Origin: Gemmatimonadota bacterium
GTDB lineage: Bacteria; Gemmatimonadota; Gemmatimonadetes; Longimicrobiales; Gaopeijiaceae
Length of the DNA: 6,404 nucleotides
Direction: 5' to 3'
Assembly: GCA_007129525.1 (NCBI GenBank)
Contig: SKVI01000051.1
Coordinates: forward strand, 1-6,404
Both the position numbers and the translations under genes were made by a program. How positions within the stretch are numbered: the stretch's first letter is position 1; every line of letters begins with the position of its first letter. Positions 5,615 to 6,404 of the stretch are shown here, piece by piece. Below the pieces are notes generated by a model. It saw nothing but the letters and a program-made list of their open reading frames with translations, did no database searches and was not told where the DNA came from.

Positions 5615-6391
5615 GTGAGCATCGTCAAGGAGGAAGGGATCCTTCTGCGGGCGCACCCCTATTCCGAATCATCTCGGGTGCTTCGCTTTCTGACGCCAGG
5701 CCACGGGATTCTCGCGGTCATGGCCCGGGGCCTGAGGCGCCAGTCGTCCCGGGGCCAGGGGAGCCTGGGCACCTTCGACGAGGCGGCGCTGGAGGTCTCC
5801 TTTCGGTCGCACCGGGAGCTCCAGACCCTCCGGGGGTTCGAGGTTACCCGCTCAAGGCGGGGGCTGGGGCGGGAGGTGATCCGGTTCTGGGGCGCCTCAC
5901 TGGTGGCAGAGTTGCTTCTGGCGCACACCCTCCACGAGGGTGACCGGAAGCTCTACGAGGGTGTTTCCGGTGCGCTGGACCGGCTGCAGGAGCTGCCCCG
6001 ACCCCAGGTACCGGCAGCCATCCTGGCGGCGGGCTGGACCGTGTTGGACAGGGCGGGGCTCGCTCCGACGCTGGCTGCCTGCAGCCGTTGCGGGGGGGAC
6101 GTGACCCAGAAGGAAGGGCTCTTTCGCTTCAGCACGGCTGAGGGCGGGCTACTCTGTGGGGGCTGCGGTGAGGAGGGCAGGGGACCCCGCCTTGGCCCCG
6201 GGGCCCGTCGTGATCTGGGCGAGCTGGCGACCGGGGGAATTCCGGCCGAGCTCAGGGCCGCCGACGCGCACCTGCGAATACTGGAGGCCTTCGCCCTTCA
6301 CCACCTGTCTCCCCGGAGGCCCTTCCACGCGGTGGAGCTGCTGCATCCCCTCATGTCCGACTCGGAGGGTGGGTCTGCGAAGGGCCCGTAG
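5615..6391 (+). CDS. recO: DNA repair protein RecO
   Basis: RecO is a cytoplasmic recombination mediator. With RecR (and RecF) it helps load RecA on single-stranded DNA coated with SSB and can anneal complementary strands. The 258-residue length fits the family (about 240-255). The N-terminal OB-fold (about 1-80) begins MSIVKEEGILLRAHPYSESS, matching the usual pattern of a beta strand followed by PYxESxR, and continues with LTPGHGILAVMARGLRR. A helical domain follows (about 90-150). A four-cysteine zinc site then appears: CSRC (Cys156, Cys159) and CGGC (Cys181, Cys184). The C-terminal helix (about 215-250) is present, so the gene looks complete. GTG 5615 gives the family-like start; only a weak GGTGAG (5606-5611) precedes it. 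It is probably the downstream gene of an operon with the DUF151 and anchored-protein genes. No recF or recR is in the window. Confidence 0.94.
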   Translation: MSIVKEEGILLRAHPYSESSRVLRFLTPGHGILAVMARGLRRQSSRGQGSLGTFDEAALEVSFRSHRELQTLRGFEVTRSRRGLGREVIRFWGASLVAELLLAHTLHEGDRKLYEGVSGALDRLQELPRPQVPAAILAAGWTVLDRAGLAPTLAACSRCGGDVTQKEGLFRFSTAEGGLLCGGCGEEGRGPRLGPGARRDLGELATGGIPAELRAADAHLRILEAFALHHLSPRRPFHAVELLHPLMSDSEGGSAKGP

Positions 6392-6404
6392 CATTGTGAA
6401 GCGG

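Noticed and set aside
4304..5656. A 450-codon open frame on the minus strand opposite the anchored-protein gene
   Set aside because: Its translation is full of His, Arg, Gly and Pro with no domain pattern, as expected for the antisense of a GC-rich gene. The + strand frame has a signal peptide, a beta-sandwich pattern and a membrane anchor, and fits the operon spacing.
6396..6404. Possible start of a further gene (GTG AAG CGG) at the window end
   Set aside because: Only three codons are visible and no good ribosome site is evident, so it cannot be supported from this window.

Overview
The window is a high-GC (roughly two thirds G+C by eye) bacterial chromosomal segment with every supported gene on the + strand. 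Gene content and order (HPr, PTS enzyme I, S-adenosylmethionine synthetase, a bifunctional-nuclease/DUF151 protein, RecO) and the codon bias suggest a Gemmatimonadota-like environmental bacterium. That assignment is inference from gene style and order, not from a marker search. I see no mobile element, CRISPR array, tRNA, rRNA or sign of recent transfer, so this reads as a housekeeping locus rather than an accessory island.

Layout. Positions 3-182 hold the C-terminal end of a membrane protein, possibly the IID subunit of a mannose-family PTS. Next come ptsH (285-566) and ptsI (568-2346), separated by one base. All catalytic residues that I could place by alignment from memory are present in both. 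After a 104-base gap with a possible promoter lies metK (2451-3656). A 250-base gap (3657-3906) without a gene follows; it is rich in dyad symmetry: two perfect palindromes, an imperfect 17-bp tandem repeat and two mutually exclusive hairpins. A DUF151-family protein (3907-4464) starts just after a perfect AGGAGG. One base after its stop begins a gene for an unrecognised secreted, C-terminally anchored protein (4466-5590), followed 24 bases later by recO (5615-6391). The last 13 bases may enter the next gene.

How the genes work together. EI passes phosphate from PEP to HPr, and the HPr carries the regulatory serine motif typical of bacteria with HPr kinase, so this PTS is probably at least partly regulatory. 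MetK supplies SAM. The DUF151 protein, the anchored envelope protein and RecO look like one tightly packed transcription unit; RecO acts in RecFOR recombination repair. No functional link between the PTS pair, metK and the repair-side operon is evident beyond adjacency.

The points most worth a second look are the anchored protein, which has neither lysine nor cysteine in 374 residues; the structured leader before the DUF151 gene; a tryptophan next to the phosphorylated histidine of EI; and the uncertain start of metK.
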